From: Nymphaea colorata
Taxonomy: Eukaryota; Streptophyta; Magnoliopsida; Nymphaeales; Nymphaeaceae
Reading direction: 5' to 3'
DNA: 64,000 nucleotides
NCBI RefSeq assembly: GCF_008831285.2
Contig: NC_045144.1
Location: forward strand, 9,029,886-9,093,885
Made by a program: the position numbers and the translations under genes
Part shown: positions 1 through 12,069 of the stretch, in pieces
Position numbering within the stretch: position 1 is the stretch's first letter
Layout: the number at the start of each line of letters is the position of its first letter
The notes under the pieces: model-generated
What the model saw: the letters and a program-made list of their open reading frames with translations, nothing else
Databases searched by the model: none
Told to the model about the DNA's origin: nothing

Positions 1-89
1 GGGATACCATGCCCCTTAGTTGGTTCGAAAATTGTTACAAACGTGCTTATCAAAGCACAACTATTTTGAAATTTTTTTGAATTGCAAAT

Positions 90-1289
90 TCAAGTATAGA
101 ATTTTTGGAGATGCAAAGCATTAATTGGATCGGGGATTTCAAACCCATCGGCATCAATCAATCGATAAGAATTGTGAGGTAGAACCTCTTTGACAACATA
201 TGGTCCTTCCTAGTTCGGCGCCCATTTTCCTTTGGGTCTACTCCTGAGTGGAACTATGGATCTTAAAACAAGATCATTTACCTGAAATTTTCTTTCAATG
301 ACTGATTTGGCATAATGTCGAGCGACTCTCTTACGATAGACTTCGGCATGCTCTGCCGCTTGTAGTCTTTTCTCGTCTAAGAGGTCTAATTGAGCAAGTC
401 TCTTTTTTGATATTTGCTAATTGGGAGTTCAATGAGAGCAGCAAATTTCATTGCTGGTTTTTGGACATGTAATGGAAAATTTCCGTTCATATTAATTCTG
501 CTGGTGTAGCATTGGTGGGTGTTCGAATTGTGGTTCGATACGCCCAAAGTGCATTGTGCATTTTCTCGTGCCAATCTCGGCCTGTTTCAACAGTCCTTTC
601 TAAGACACGAATCAAAATTTTGTTGGTTGCTTCTGCCTGACCATTACCTTGAGGGTAATATGGGGCAGAAAAGTGATGTTGTATTTTGTGTTTGTGACAG
701 AGATTGTGCATTTTCTCATTTTTGAAATGAGTACCGTTATCAGAAACGATATCATGCGGGATGCCAAATCTACACAAAAGATTTTTGTGAATGAAGGACA
801 CTACGTGTTGTCCTTCGACTGTTTTTAAAGTGATCGCTTCCACCCATTTGGTGAAGTAATTTGTAGCTGCAAGAAAATACATGTGTCCATTTGAGGCAGG
901 TGGATTGATTGGACCGACTACCCTGCTCTGACTATCTGCTTGACGAGGGTCTGATACCCTACATGTCCCCCACAAATTCCTTCATGGGCTTCTTGAATGA
1001 CTTCTAGTGCCTCATTTACATCGAGACATCTATCATATTCTGTGCTGAATCCTCTTCTGTATAGGATGTCGGCTATAATGAAATATCTTGAAGACATGTG
1101 CCTCAAAACTCTTTGCTCTTTTCGAGACATTTCTGGTGGAAGTGTTCCAGTTTGGAGAAAATCCTTGATGTTTTGATACCATGGTGTTTCTCTACTTTCT
1201 GCTTGCAACACCTGTTCTGGTATGACAAAAGATGGTTGTTCGAGTCTTCCAACTTCAAAAGATCTGATAGATTCTCCAGGTTTGAAGGC
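90..1289 (-). pseudogene. Integrase, with the first catalytic Asp replaced by Asn
   Basis: The zinc-binding N-terminal part ends in HEGICGGHVGYQTL (near 970). The core follows at 487-920. Its first catalytic site reads ATNYFTKWVEA, where the family has Asp-Tyr-Phe-Thr/Ser-Lys-Trp, so the catalytic Asp is Asn. The second Asp (SDNGTHF) and the Glu (GNGQAEATNK) are intact. After a frame change near 487 the C-terminal part continues with KFQVNDLVLRS and ends near LHLQKFYT at about 90. No chromodomain follows, as expected for Tat elements. Confidence 0.85.
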
Positions 1290-1690
1290 AATGGTAGAGC
1301 CTAAACTGGCTAAACCGTCTGCTATTGGGTTAAATTCTCTTTTGACATATAAGAGTTGACATTCCTCGAACTGTCTTAAGAGGGAAGCTGCTAACTCTTG
1401 ATATGGGATCAATTTTTGATCTTTGACTTGCCAATCTCCATTGACCTGACTGACAGCTAAGAGAGAATCTTCAAAAATGCGAACTCTCTGCACTTTAAAT
1501 TTGAGCAACATTTTGAGTCCTTGGATTAGGGCCGCGTACTCTGCTATATTATGCGTGCAGGAAAAATTCAATTTGAGAGAGTAAGAATCATTTCCCTTTC
1601 TGGTGTAATGAAAAGTATCCCAATGCCTGCCCCAACTGTGCTCTTAGATCCATCAAAGTACATCTCCCAAATCGGCTCTGGTTCAGTCGT
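1290..1690 (-). pseudogene. Second, archaeal-type RNase H domain
   Basis: The domain starts with WEMYFDGSKSTVGAGIGI just above 1620, then shifts frame near 1580 and resumes at SCTHNIAEYAALIQGLKML, FEDSLLAVSQVNGDWQV and FNPIADGLASLGS. All four acidic positions expected of an RNase H fold are visible (FDG, AEY, EDS, ADG). A second RNase H between the RT/RNase H module and integrase is diagnostic of the Tat/Athila side of Ty3/gypsy. Confidence 0.85.
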
Positions 1691-3318
1691 CAGATTTGCT
1701 CATCTAGAAAATCATCATTTGTTCTAATTTCTTCATATAGAGGAAAATCTGTCAATTGGTCTACAATGGCTTGCCCCTTGATTAATTTTTGTGATACATA
1801 TTCCAAATCATATTGCATCAGCAAAACCTGCCACTTTGCTATCCTTCCATTCAGAAATGGCTGTTCGAGGATATATTTGAGTGGATTAAGTTTGGATAAA
1901 ATTTTAACTTCACAAGCCAATAGATAATGCCTTAATTTTTGACACATCCACACCAAGGCTAAGCAAGTTTTTTCCATGTGTGAGTAGTTCTTTTCATATT
2001 GCACAAATGTCTTACTGATGTAATAAATGGCATGTTCTATTCGACATCCTTCTTCATATTGAGCCGGAAATCCACCACAGGCTGAATCGTTAACTGTGAT
2101 GTAAAGGAGTAGAGGTTCCCCTAAAATTGGAGGTTTTAAAATTGGTGGGCAAAGAAGATACTTCTTGATCTTTTCGAATGAGGCTTGACATTTATGCTCT
2201 CATTCAAATTTGACTCCTTTCCGCAGTAAATGGTTGAAGGGTTCGCACCGCATGGCGAGATTAGATATAAACCTTCTGATTGACTGAATTCTGCCTTGCA
2301 AGCTGCGTAGCTCCTTAAGATTTGTTGGGGGTGACATTTCGATGGTCGCCTTTGCTTTGGAAGGATCCATCTCGATTCCCTTTTTGCTGACCATAAATCC
2401 CAAAAGCTTACCGGATTCCACACCAAATACACATTTTTGTGGATTCAATCTAAGTTTGTATTGTAAGAGTCTATCAAAAACTTGAGAAAGAATGTTGATG
2501 TGATTCTCTCATGTTTTTAACTTAATTAGTAGATCATCTACATATGCATCCATGATTTGATGCATTTGGTCATGAAAAATAGCTGTCATAACCCTTTGAT
2601 ATGTTGCCCCAGCGTTCTTCAAACCAAATGGCATTACTGTATAGCAGAAGGTACCCCATGGGGTTGTAAATGATGTTTTGGCTTGATCTTGAGCTGCCAA
2701 CTTAATTTGGTTATAACCAGAATATTCATCCATAAAAGAGAACATAGCGTGACCTGCGGTACTGTCTACCAACAAGTCAATGTTTGGAAGTGGGTAGTCA
2801 TCCTTTGGTGTAGCCTTATTCAAATCTCTGAAATCGATGCAGAGCCGAATTTTGTTATTTTTCTTTGGGACTACCACAATGTTTGCTAACCATTCAGGAT
2901 AGTCGATTGTTCGGATGAACCATGCCTTTAGTAGGTCTTCTAGGCCCTCCTTAACTTGCCCATCAAGACGAGGGTCTAGTTTCCTCAACTTTTGTTTGAT
3001 TGGCTTGCATTCTAGTTTCAATGGTAGTCGATGCTCGACTAATTTGGTATCAAGTCCTGGCATGTCCTCATAAGTCCACACAAAGGCTTCTTGATGTTCT
3101 TTGAGGAAGTTTATCAACTCTTTTCTTTCTTCTGCTGAGAGACTTGTTCCAATTTGCAAAATCTTTGGACTCTCTTCTGTGCCAATGTTAATTTCCTCAA
3201 TCGGATCATTAATCAAAGGTGACGGTTGATCTTGCTTTCTTATTTGGATGAACTCTGGACATTCTGCCTCAGTGAGTTTTGGATTTATCTCCTTAAAAGC
3301 TCTTGATGTTTGATCCTA
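1690..3318 (-). pseudogene. pol: Reverse transcriptase and RNase H
   Basis: The RT core carries KIRLCIDFRDLNKATPKDDYP, FMDEYSGYNQI, TPWGTFCYTVMPFGLKNAGA and the catalytic AYVDDLL motif near 2530. A TGA stop at about 2506 interrupts it, yet the same frame continues through the connection domain (NPQKCVFGV... LLGF) to a second TGA near 2198. It then runs on to the Ty3/gypsy RNase H (2004-1690), with EKNYSHMEKTCLALVW and KWQVLLMQYDLEY. Both stops fit C-to-T or G-to-A changes in Arg or Trp codons. The frame opens about 33 codons before the first Met at 3216. This region would copy RNA to DNA and remove the RNA strand. Confidence 0.9.
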
Positions 3319-3319
3319 A

Positions 3320-3485
3320 GATATCATCCTAAAGATTATAAAGAAGTTAGATGAAATTTGAGACATTGTATATGGAAGTAATTTGCATATTCCATTGTAT
3401 CTTTGAAGGTATTACAAAATGAAGACACTTGGTCTATTTGAGTACAATGACGACAAAATGACAAAATGATGACGGATTTGTTGAT
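3320..3485 (-). other. Non-coding gap between protease and RT, possible Ogre-type intron
   Basis: The protease/G-patch ORF stops at 3486, and the RT frame is open only from about 3318 downward. The roughly 165 bp between them is AT-rich with stops in all frames. On the minus strand its end offers two splice-acceptor-like sites: a T-rich tract ending ATCTTTAG, and then ATCTTAG just before the RT frame opens. A spliced intron at this position is a known hallmark of Ogre elements. No strong GTAAGT-type donor is visible, so this is an inference. Confidence 0.35.
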
Positions 3486-4480
3486 TCAAATTGATGGTGA
3501 ACATCCGCCTATGGTATTGCTCTTGACGAAAGGTACTGGCTTGAATTCTTCCTCAACATGCACTTTTTCATAGCTTTGGCACCCCAAGGCTTGAGTGCCT
3601 CGTTGTCCTGTCAAGGTAACTGGTTCCAAGATTCCATTTTCATGTTTGCCAAGGCCAGTAAATGGCTGGTAGCCATGGCGTATGAGTAAATTCAATCCTT
3701 TCTCATTCTGGCAGAATTTCTTGAACAACGGATGACTTTTGTAACTTGTTTCAGGTTTGGTACCCTTTTTCACCCATACATGTTTCTTTGGTTTCTGAAT
3801 GGCCAATCTGCTAAGACTTTGAGATATTTCTTCCTCTTTGCAGACTCGAATACTGGGTACCTCAATGGTATATGTTGGTACCGGAATCATTGGGTGTACA
3901 AGCCGACTTTCCCTATCCTCTGCATAGATGGTTATAAAATTCCCGTTGTGAGTCCATTTGACACACTGATGTAGAGTGGAGGGAACTGCATTGGTAGCGT
4001 GGATCCATGGCCTGCCAAGCAACAAGTTGAAGGAGGGTTCTATATCCACCACATGAAATAAAACCCGATGATACGTCTCAGAAATATTCAAATCCAGACA
4101 TATGCATCCTAGGCATGGTTGTCATGTCCTGTCATATCCATGGATGAAAATTATGGATGGAGTATAGTCGGCCTGTCTTATGCCCAACTCACGAGCTGTT
4201 TGTTGTGGATAGATGTTCAGGCTTGCTCCACCATCAATTAAAACGTGGGAGACTCTGGTGCCCCTTGTCTCTACCACTATGTGCAACGCGTCATTGTGCG
4301 ATGCACCTCCAGTTGGTAGATCTTTATCAGAGAATATGATCAGACTATTTTCACATAGTTCAAAAGCCCATTCATTCCCCCTGTTAGGGCTAAACCCTCC
4401 CTTCTTGACTTCAGGTAAGGGGTCCAATTCATTGAAAATAGATTCCAATGGTTCAGGGTCGCACACTTGTGACTTTTGAT
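3486..4480 (-). pseudogene. Aspartic protease region with G-patch
   Basis: The segment at 4466-4122 contains HVLIDGGASLNI, the pepsin-like protease active site (Asp-Gly-Gly in place of Asp-Ser/Thr-Gly, as is common in Tat elements). A stop near 4122 and a frame change separate it from 4091-3486, which has the conserved LLLGRPWIH motif. About 60 residues before its end comes a G-patch: GYQPFTGLGKHENGILEPV and then a further GTQALG. G-patches bind nucleic acid and occur next to protease in some plant gypsy elements and in betaretroviruses. The protease would process the polyprotein. Confidence 0.8.
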
Positions 4481-4864
4481 CAATCTATGTCAGATGGTCT
4501 TGTTTAACCAGTCCGGTTTGTGCATTGATGAATCCTTTATCATGTTTGAAAAGCAATCCAAAGAAATCCAGGGACGCTGTATCCCTTTTGTTTGTCACCA
4601 TAATTTGACGACCTGTTGAAAATCTGACCATCGAAACTATTCCTTTGCCATGTTTAGGAAAAGGATTCTTGAGAATGTCCGGCTGTTCACTGACCTCTTT
4701 GATTATTTCTTTGTCAACTGCATCTTACACAATATTTTTAAGTACAAGGCAGTCTTTTGTATCATGTCCTGGAGCGCGATGAAATTTGCAGAATTGCTGT
4801 TCGTTTTTCCCCATCATTGGTGGGGGGTTGGAGACTTTTGGGAGGAACAGAGTACATCTTTCGA

Positions 4865-6057
4865 TTAGCATATGCATGACCTCTTCATAACTCTGTTGTA
4901 ATGGGGTGAATTTTCTATCGTACCCCCATATAAGATGTTTGTTTTTGTGCCACTACTACTGCCACTAGCTCTGTCCATTACCTCTTTATTCTTGGAATAT
5001 TCGGACTTTTCTTTCTTGAAGGCTGCAGCATTGGCCACGATGTTGGCTGGAGCATTTTGACTTCTGCTATTCTTTTTTGTATCTTCCCTTACTTTCACCT
5101 GGATGACAGCATCAAAAGCTCCATTCTCAATTCCTGCTTCAATGCATTCTGCCCTCTCAATGAGATCGATGAAAGACTTGAATGGAGCGTTGAAAATGAG
5201 GCTCCTTAATGGTTGTGTCAAATTGTTTACGATCAATCCCAGTGCATGAGATTGAGAGATTGGGTCCCTCATCTTGTTGCAAGAAGACCTCCACCTCTGA
5301 ATAAAATCTCTCACCTTTTCACCTGGCCTCTGTTTTAGATAGCATAATGTGGTGATCGTTGGTGCAGTTTCAACGTTTTGAATGAACCTTTCAATGAAAA
5401 GGTTGATTAACATGTCAAAATTTTTCAATTCCACTGGGTTGATGTGTTCCCGATACCATTGTGCTGCAATTCCTTCTAGGCTTCTGGGGAAACATCGAAA
5501 GAGGGCCCTATGATTGTGGCGGAATTTGTAGCATTCAGCAAAAAACATAGCCAAATGTGCCTTTGGGTCTCCATGGCCATCAAATTTGATAAATTTTTTG
5601 GGCAAGTTTTTTATCTGTTTGTCATTTTCGAAGCTTTCGTAGAAATCTTCGCAAGTGAAAGTCCTCTTGTTCTTGCCTTTAAGTTCTTTTCAACTTCCTG
5701 CATTTTTGTTTTCCAGGATTCTCCCTTCTTTTTCTTGGGAGTTTTCGGTTCTTCCTCACTACTAGATTCTGTTGTAGCGTCTTTAGAAGAGTCTAAAGTG
5801 CTTGATGAGTACTTTCTTGTTTTCTTCCCTTCCTTTTTGGCTTTTTCTGCCTGGGCTTGTTCTTCATTGAACATGATCATGTATTTCTGGAATCTTTTGT
5901 ATTCCTCAAATTCCGGGTCATTTATTTCCAGCTTGGGAGGTGTTTCTGAGGAGGATTCTTTTCCCCTGTCTCCTATGAAAGGTTGATCAAGCTCCATTTC
6001 ACTCCTTCTCCTGCTTTGGCTTCTAGTTTCAACCATAAAGCGGATGTTCACCTGCAA
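4865..6057 (-). pseudogene. gag: gag (capsid) of the gypsy element, frameshifted
   Basis: The first part (6057-5611) is a charged, Ser/Glu/Lys-rich leader. The second (5605-4865) holds a Retrotrans_gag-type domain, with FDGHGDPKAHLAMFF near its start, then AAQWYREH and FIERFIQN. The two parts are in different frames; the second frame is already open upstream of its first Met, so a one-base indel lies near 5680. A stop near 4865 ends the second part. Past it the frame continues with a degenerate Cys/His box (CKFHRAPGHDTKDC) close to 4750, which would be the nucleic-acid-binding knuckle. Gag packages the element RNA into virus-like particles in the cytoplasm. Confidence 0.85.
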
Positions 6058-6211
6058 GAAGAAAAATTGAAAATGTTAGGATGTGAATTGATGAGAGATG
6101 ACAAATTTTTTATTGCATTTAGAAAGAAAGATGAGAAAACTTAACAAAGTTCAACACAACTTGACAAGACTACAAATTTTGGCTTAATGACAATGAACTA
6201 GACATGACAAT

Positions 6212-7424
6212 CTAGGACATAAGGATAGATGGGCGGACTTCATCCCACCATTTTATATATTCGGGACCCATTCCTGGACAAAGGACAAGATACAGGTGAG
6301 CAAATGATTCCCAATGTTGCTGGGCATATGTGTATATCCCGGACCACTCTTCAGTGTCTAGTTCACACTCCACGATGGCTCCTTCCGACTCAATTGGATA
6401 TGCCTTCCTTTTACGTAGTGAGAATTGCCTGAGGCAACGCTCTGAATGATATTCAATTATGAAAAACGGTCCCAATAGAAGACTTCCCCTGACTGGGTTG
6501 TAAGTGTATCTTGACTTGATGACCTCTCGATCGAAGAAGTCCCAAATGATGGTGGAATCATCAACTTCCTCCATCTTTCTGCGATAGTGCTCCATACTGG
6601 ATAACTGACCATCTGTGTTTTGAAAATAACATGATTGTGGCCCCACATGTTTGTAGAACCATGCTTGCAGTGCAAAGACACATCCTTCTATCGAGTCTGC
6701 ATCTCCAATTGAAAATTTGGTCGACCCTTTGTAAAGGAATGTCAAGGCTGCCATTACTACGGAAATGTGACGGACTTTGACATGCCCCCATTTTCTGAAG
6801 AGGCGAGCTATGCGAAAATCCATTATGTGTTCTTCGTTGTTTGAAGAAGATAAGACCCACAGTACAAGTCACCATGGAGTTTTTGTATTTGTCCGCAACA
6901 TTTCTAGATAGTGACGCAGGGTTGACAAATTGGGAATATATTTCACCAAGCTCTTGTAGTTGAAGATATTGATGTCCATCTTTCTCTACAAAAGGCTAAC
7001 TTTGTTTCCCTGTGAGTTTACGAATCACTTCTAGAGTTTTGACTTGACCTTGGTTTACAAGGAACTGGTCTTCAATTGGACCTCTTGGATCACCTTTTGG
7101 CTCTGAAAAACCCATAATGTTGGAGAACTCATCAAGAGTGATTGTCATTTCACCCCATGGAATCCAGAATGTGTTGGTCCTTGGGTTCCATCTTTCAGCA
7201 ATTGCATGGATTAGATTGCCATTGATAGGTTGTATGGCAAGACTGACTGCTTCTTCAAGACCGCAATCCTCTAAGTGATCCGGGAACATACACCGAAAAG
7301 TTGGGTACCATGAAAGATACCACTGAGGTAGGTAGACTCCACTTGGGATGATGTGAAGTCCGGATCGGCCTTGACATGACCCGAATAGGATGTGGTCATA
7401 TGGGAAGATACTTTGTGAGTCCAT
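6212..7424 (-). pseudogene. Extra ORF before gag with an aminotransferase-like plant mobile domain (PMD), broken
   Basis: The first part (7424-6996) contains RWNPRTNTFWIPWGEMTITL followed by a leucine/isoleucine-rich helix. This is the signature of the plant mobile domain (PF10536) found in MAIN/MAIL proteins and in many transposons. A TAG stop at 6996-6998 interrupts it, after which the same frame stays open for about 60 codons. A frameshift near 6850 then leads into the second part (6823-6212), which carries the later PMD helices, including FALQAWFYKHVGP. The position between leader and gag matches the extra ORF1 of Ogre elements. PMD function is not settled; MAIN-type proteins are linked to silencing and genome stability. 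The identification rests on the first half and is quite firm. Confidence 0.8.
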
Positions 7425-8184
7425 CTAGACAAGAGAAGGTATTAGACTTTGACATGAATTGATCCAATAGAGACTCGAGAAGAGTTTTGACATTGGGTTT
7501 GGACATGGACTTAGGGGCAAAGTAAAACATCACATGCATCCAAACAAGCAGTTAATGAAAAATTGATAATGCAATTCCTAGGACTCTTGCCTATATGCAT
7601 TATTTTGAAAATTGGTCTTGGAATAAATGGGTAAATGGTTCTTTATTTATCCAAAATTTATGGTATACCTATATACCAAATTTATGGTACTGGCATAGAC
7701 TCCTCCAAGGGTTTTCTACATTTGGGCTCTCCATTTCTCCTTGTTCACCCATCGATATACCGGGACTATTGTCTGTTTCGGTACTAATAGGGGGACTTCT
7801 CAGTCCAATTGGGTGGTCCAGTTGTAAGGCTATATCTTGGACTAATGTCCTAGAAATAGCCCGGCAACATGATGATCGGGATATGATATAGGTAAGGATT
7901 TGTTTTTTAAAATTCATGAGAAGATGCAAAATAGATGGCTCTATTGCATACATTCCTAAGAGATAGATTTGAAATTTTGAGAGCATACATGGGCTGCATA
8001 CAATCCTTAAATTGAGGAGGGGTATGATAAATTGAAATGAAAGAGGTTCATGAAATCTCCTCAATGTACACTACATCATGTCGGTATGCATTTTCGCGAA
8101 ATTTTTTTTTGTGCAATTGATGTCCGACATTGGTGAAAATAACTCACATATGATCCAAATAAGTCCTTAGACAAACAATGACGG
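7425..8184 (-). other. Untranslated leader of the gypsy element
   Basis: About 760 bases between the primer-binding site and the first ORF. I see no coding region that I trust. This is the usual place for packaging and dimerisation signals in LTR retrotransposons, but none can be identified by eye. Confidence 0.5.
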
Positions 8185-8202
8185 GTCCCACTGGGCGTGC
8201 CA
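8185..8202 (-). other. Primer-binding site
   Basis: On the minus strand, two bases after the LTR end, the sequence reads TGGCACGCCCAGTGGGAC. It starts with the TGG needed to pair with a tRNA 3' CCA, and it resembles primer sites of other long-LTR plant gypsy elements. I did not assign the priming tRNA. Confidence 0.75.
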
Positions 8203-8204
8203 TC

Positions 8205-11200
8205 TGTTCGCACCCCACTCCTTTTTCAAGGAGGTCGAAATGCGAGTAAGCAAAATTCTTTTAAAATTGGGGTTTTGAGAAAATTTTCAAGAGAAAGGGA
8301 TCCGCCCGTCGGTACGAGGTCCAACCGTTCTTGCCGCCTTTAACAGGGGTAATTAGACCAAGGACTAAGGATCATTTGGATCATATACGAGTTATTGATG
8401 CAAATCCTATATGCTTATGTATTGTGGTTTTGGATTCAAGAAACGAAATTCTTTTTTTTTTTTAATAAATGAATTTGAATATTGGGGGTTTTCAAGTTGG
8501 TTTAAAAACCTTTGTTTTGGTGTTATTTGAAACACATAATTCTTGAGGATTTTGAAGATTTGGAATTGAGTTCTTTGTTGTGAACTCTAGATGATGATGA
8601 TCATCTTATGATCAAAATTGATTTTGAACTCTTCTTTTGTCAAATCATGTGATTTGTACAATTCATTCTTTTGAAAGAACATAGGTTCTAAATTGTTAGA
8701 AAACATGTTGTTTTTCAAATGCATTTTGGCCAAAAGATTATGAATGCATTGCTTGTGCTTTCTTTTGAAGTTAAGTGAGGTTTACAAATTCTCATTGCAA
8801 TATGACTTGGTCACTTTTTGCAACTTAAATTTGAATCACTTAATTTCTTGGGAATGTGCATGTGGTGCTATTGATTTTGAGTAAAAGTGAATGCATGAAA
8901 CGAGAAGGGAAACTATATGGAACATTCATTCTTCTCTCTCTCATAATCCCTCAAGATTCATTCATATGAAACATACATTATTCACTCTCTCATAATCTCT
9001 CAAAGTCCATATTGCACGTCATACAATCTATGCATGAAGATTGATTAAAATGTAGGACTTTCTCTATATGTGCTCATTGTATGATTAAGCACATGAATCA
9101 GAGATGTAGTCCATAAGCTTGAGGTTTGACATAAAATTATCAAAATGATGAAAATATATAAATGATGTCAAGTTCAATCTTTGAAATGGATGGGAGACGT
9201 GGATGACATCCACTTTCGTTTCAAAATAGCTAAAAATCAGACCTTGTGTTGATTTAAATAGCTGAAAATTGTGGACATTGATTCCAATAAATATCTTGTT
9301 TCTTAGATGGAAATGACAAGTCTTTCAAATAGATTCAAATTCCAGATTTGATAGTAATGAGATTATCAACTCTTTTTGGATGATTCTAGGATAATTGGCC
9401 TTTCAAATATGTAAATTTTGATATTCTTAAACCAATTCCTATGAAACATGGTCTGATTTCAACAACATACATACATCTTACGTATTGGTTTGCTGAAATT
9501 AAGTAAAAATGAAATGAAAATGATTTCATAGCCTTGCACTATGAAAATCAATCAAAACGATCATCCTTCCTAAAAACCAGTTTGGAAACGTATTCCAACC
9601 TGATTTTAAGAGAAGAAAAATGATTTTCAACAAGAGATTGGACACATGTATGTATATATATAACAACGTATATATATATACATACATTCGTCTTCAAAAT
9701 GAAATTTTATCAAGGGACCGCATGACTCATGAATCATGATGATTCATGGCTGTGTTCTTTTATGTAGGAAGATTGAAAACTTGTTTCAAATCTTCCCTAC
9801 TACCCTTGATTAATTAAATTGAAAGACATGAATCAAAATGACTGTGAATAAGAAAGAAAATAAAACAATTCTCAAGCTTATTCGTCCATCATTTCGCCAT
9901 GCAAGGGTGGATCACATTCATAAGAACATATCCATCCCTTATAGGCATTTTCATCATACATGGTGCAGCAAAATCACTCTCTCACCGTGGGATTCTCTCA
10001 TGGTAGGGAGTTCAAAATGGTATTAAGTTGGTTCCTTTGAAAGGGACGTGGCCTTGGGGCCCATTTCAAAATTTGATACTTGGGTCCATATTTAAGAAAA
10101 ATCGACATATGCATGCATTATGCATTAACATGTACATTGAAGCGTAGGTTTCCCTTAGCTGGACATCATTCGCAGCCGTAAGGAAATGAAAATAAACCCT
10201 CCCACGAATTGCTGGAATTAAAATAAATCAACAATAAGCTAAAGTAGAAGAGAAGTGAGTTAAAATCACCTACCTTGTGGTCGGTCTTGATGTTTGTCCT
10301 TCGTCTTCACTTGTTTTCTAACTCAAGCAATCCTAAGCAAGAATCCAACCGTGGATTCAAGCTTAGCAAAGCTAGAATAAAAAATAGCTTGCTTGCTGGA
10401 ATTTGGAGTGGTAAAGAAGGCTTCTCACCACGAAAATCCTAAGTAAGGGTTCACTTAAGCACCCTAACTTAGTAAAATCAATGGGGAGAATAGAAGAAAG
10501 TGAAGAAGAGAAAGGGAGAAAAAGGGGAAGAGGGCTTGGACGAACATCTTCTCTCTTCCTTAGCTTCTCCCTCCTAGCTCCTTGGCTGCAGCAATTTGAT
10601 AGAGTGCTCCAAAATTTTGTCCTCCCCCTTGGTGGCCAAAGGGAGGTTTATATAGAGGAGGAGGTGGGTTCAACCACCTTCTTAACTCACCTTGGGAACT
10701 TGCTTAAGACCTTGGAGACTTGTAAAATGAGTTAAATAGGCTTTAAAGGCTCTAATTGACCATTTCTCAGCCCATTTCCACGAGCTAGGTGGGCTGGGCT
10801 AGGTTTGGTCAACATGGGTTCAGACCTAGGTGACCATCTTGACCAAAATTTTGGATGAAAATGCCCTTGCACAGGGTTTTGCCCTTATTTTGTACTATTT
10901 ATTTATCTTTTGTTTGAAATCGAGCTTGTAAGGTTAAAACCTAGTTACTAAGCTCCAAATACCATTGAATTATGATAATTCAATTTAAATTTTAATAAAA
11001 TTTAAAAATTTTATCAAATTTGGTTCGAAAAGGGTATTTTTGTCTAAAACTTGATTGAAAATGGATTTCAACTTAATCAAACTTTCACTTGAGAAATTCA
11101 ATTTAAATTTGGTATTTGATTCATGCATTTGACAAATTCAAATGTTTATTTGCCTTTCATAAACCAATTTAGGCTTTTTAATCTTAATTTGACGCAGAAG

Positions 11201-11995
11201 GGCAAAATTATCCAAATTGATCAATTTCGACCAATTGACCAAAGTCAAAACTCATTTGCGAGTAGTTTGACTTTATTTGAGGTAATTTGATAAATTTGGA
11301 TCAAGAAAGCTCTTAATTGAGCTAAATTGTACTTTGACTGAGTTTAGTCAAAGTGGGTTTGGTTCGGTCAAAGTCTATTTTTGTCCATTAATTGGATCAT
11401 GAGACAGACTTACGTTTTGATTGTGTTGAGCCCGTGGTGACCGAACCTAGCTGGAATTGGCACCACATTTGGGTGCACCCGGGTCAAACCTACCTGGATT
11501 AAGTAGGTTAGGTGAGTTTGATCAGTCTAGTAATTGCTTCCTTAAAAATGATTTTTTTCTTTAAGGAGGACCTGGTTAAAGAAGAGAGAGAGACATAAAT
11601 GTCTCTCTTTTCCTAGGTTTCTCCTTTATTTTTTCTTGAAAATGACTTTTCTTCAATTAATTTGAGAGAAAATATTTATTTATTTATTTATTTTTTTGAC
11701 ATGGAGGGGGCGTGGCCCCTGGGGGGCTCTTGACCATACGGGCTAGGTGGGGCCCACACGTGGGTCCCACGTAGCATTCTAGACTGAATTAGATCTAATT
11801 CTTGGATCTAAGTCAAAATTTGTATTTTGCAATTGGATTTGGATTTGTAATCTTGCATTGGGATTCGTGTCTCGGGTTAAATTCACGATTTGAATCTAAT
11901 TGTTCTTTAGATTTGAAATTGTAAATTTTCACAATTCTTTTGTGAAATTTTTACATTGCTTCAATTTTGATGTGGAAAAATTTGGGGTGTTAACA
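8205..11995 (-). repeat. 5' LTR (3791 bp) of the Tat/Ogre-like element
   Basis: On the minus strand the LTR begins TGTTAACACCCC and ends GGGGTGCGAACA, an imperfect terminal inverted repeat with canonical TG...CA ends. The end at 8205 lies two bases before the primer-binding site. The LTR has no credible coding region. Its short open frames, such as the one at 10481-10735, match nothing I recognise. There is a TA-rich stretch near 9652-9690. A length of 3.8 kb is typical of Ogre/Retand-type LTRs and far above most Ty3/gypsy LTRs. The 3' partner is not in the window, so insertion age cannot be read from LTR divergence. Confidence 0.85.
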
Positions 11996-12069
11996 AAACC
12001 GAAAAACATTTCCAAAAATTTTTTTCCAGCCAGAGGGGTGGAAAAATTTTTTTGGAAATTTTTTTTTTT

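Larger units (their letters stand above)
1..11995 (-). mobile_element. Tat/Ogre-like Ty3/gypsy LTR retrotransposon, partial and degenerate
   Basis: Reading leftward from 11995 there is a 3.8 kb LTR, a primer-binding site, a leader, an extra ORF with a plant mobile domain, gag, protease, RT/RNase H, a second archaeal-type RNase H and integrase. The pol reading frame ends near base 90, so the 3' LTR must lie left of the window. A very long LTR, an extra ORF before gag, a second RNase H before integrase and no chromodomain are known traits of the Tat group, especially Ogre. All ORFs carry stops or frameshifts, so this copy is not autonomous. The 5 bp at 11996-12000 (AAACC) is the expected target duplication, but its partner is outside the window. 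Confidence 0.9.
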
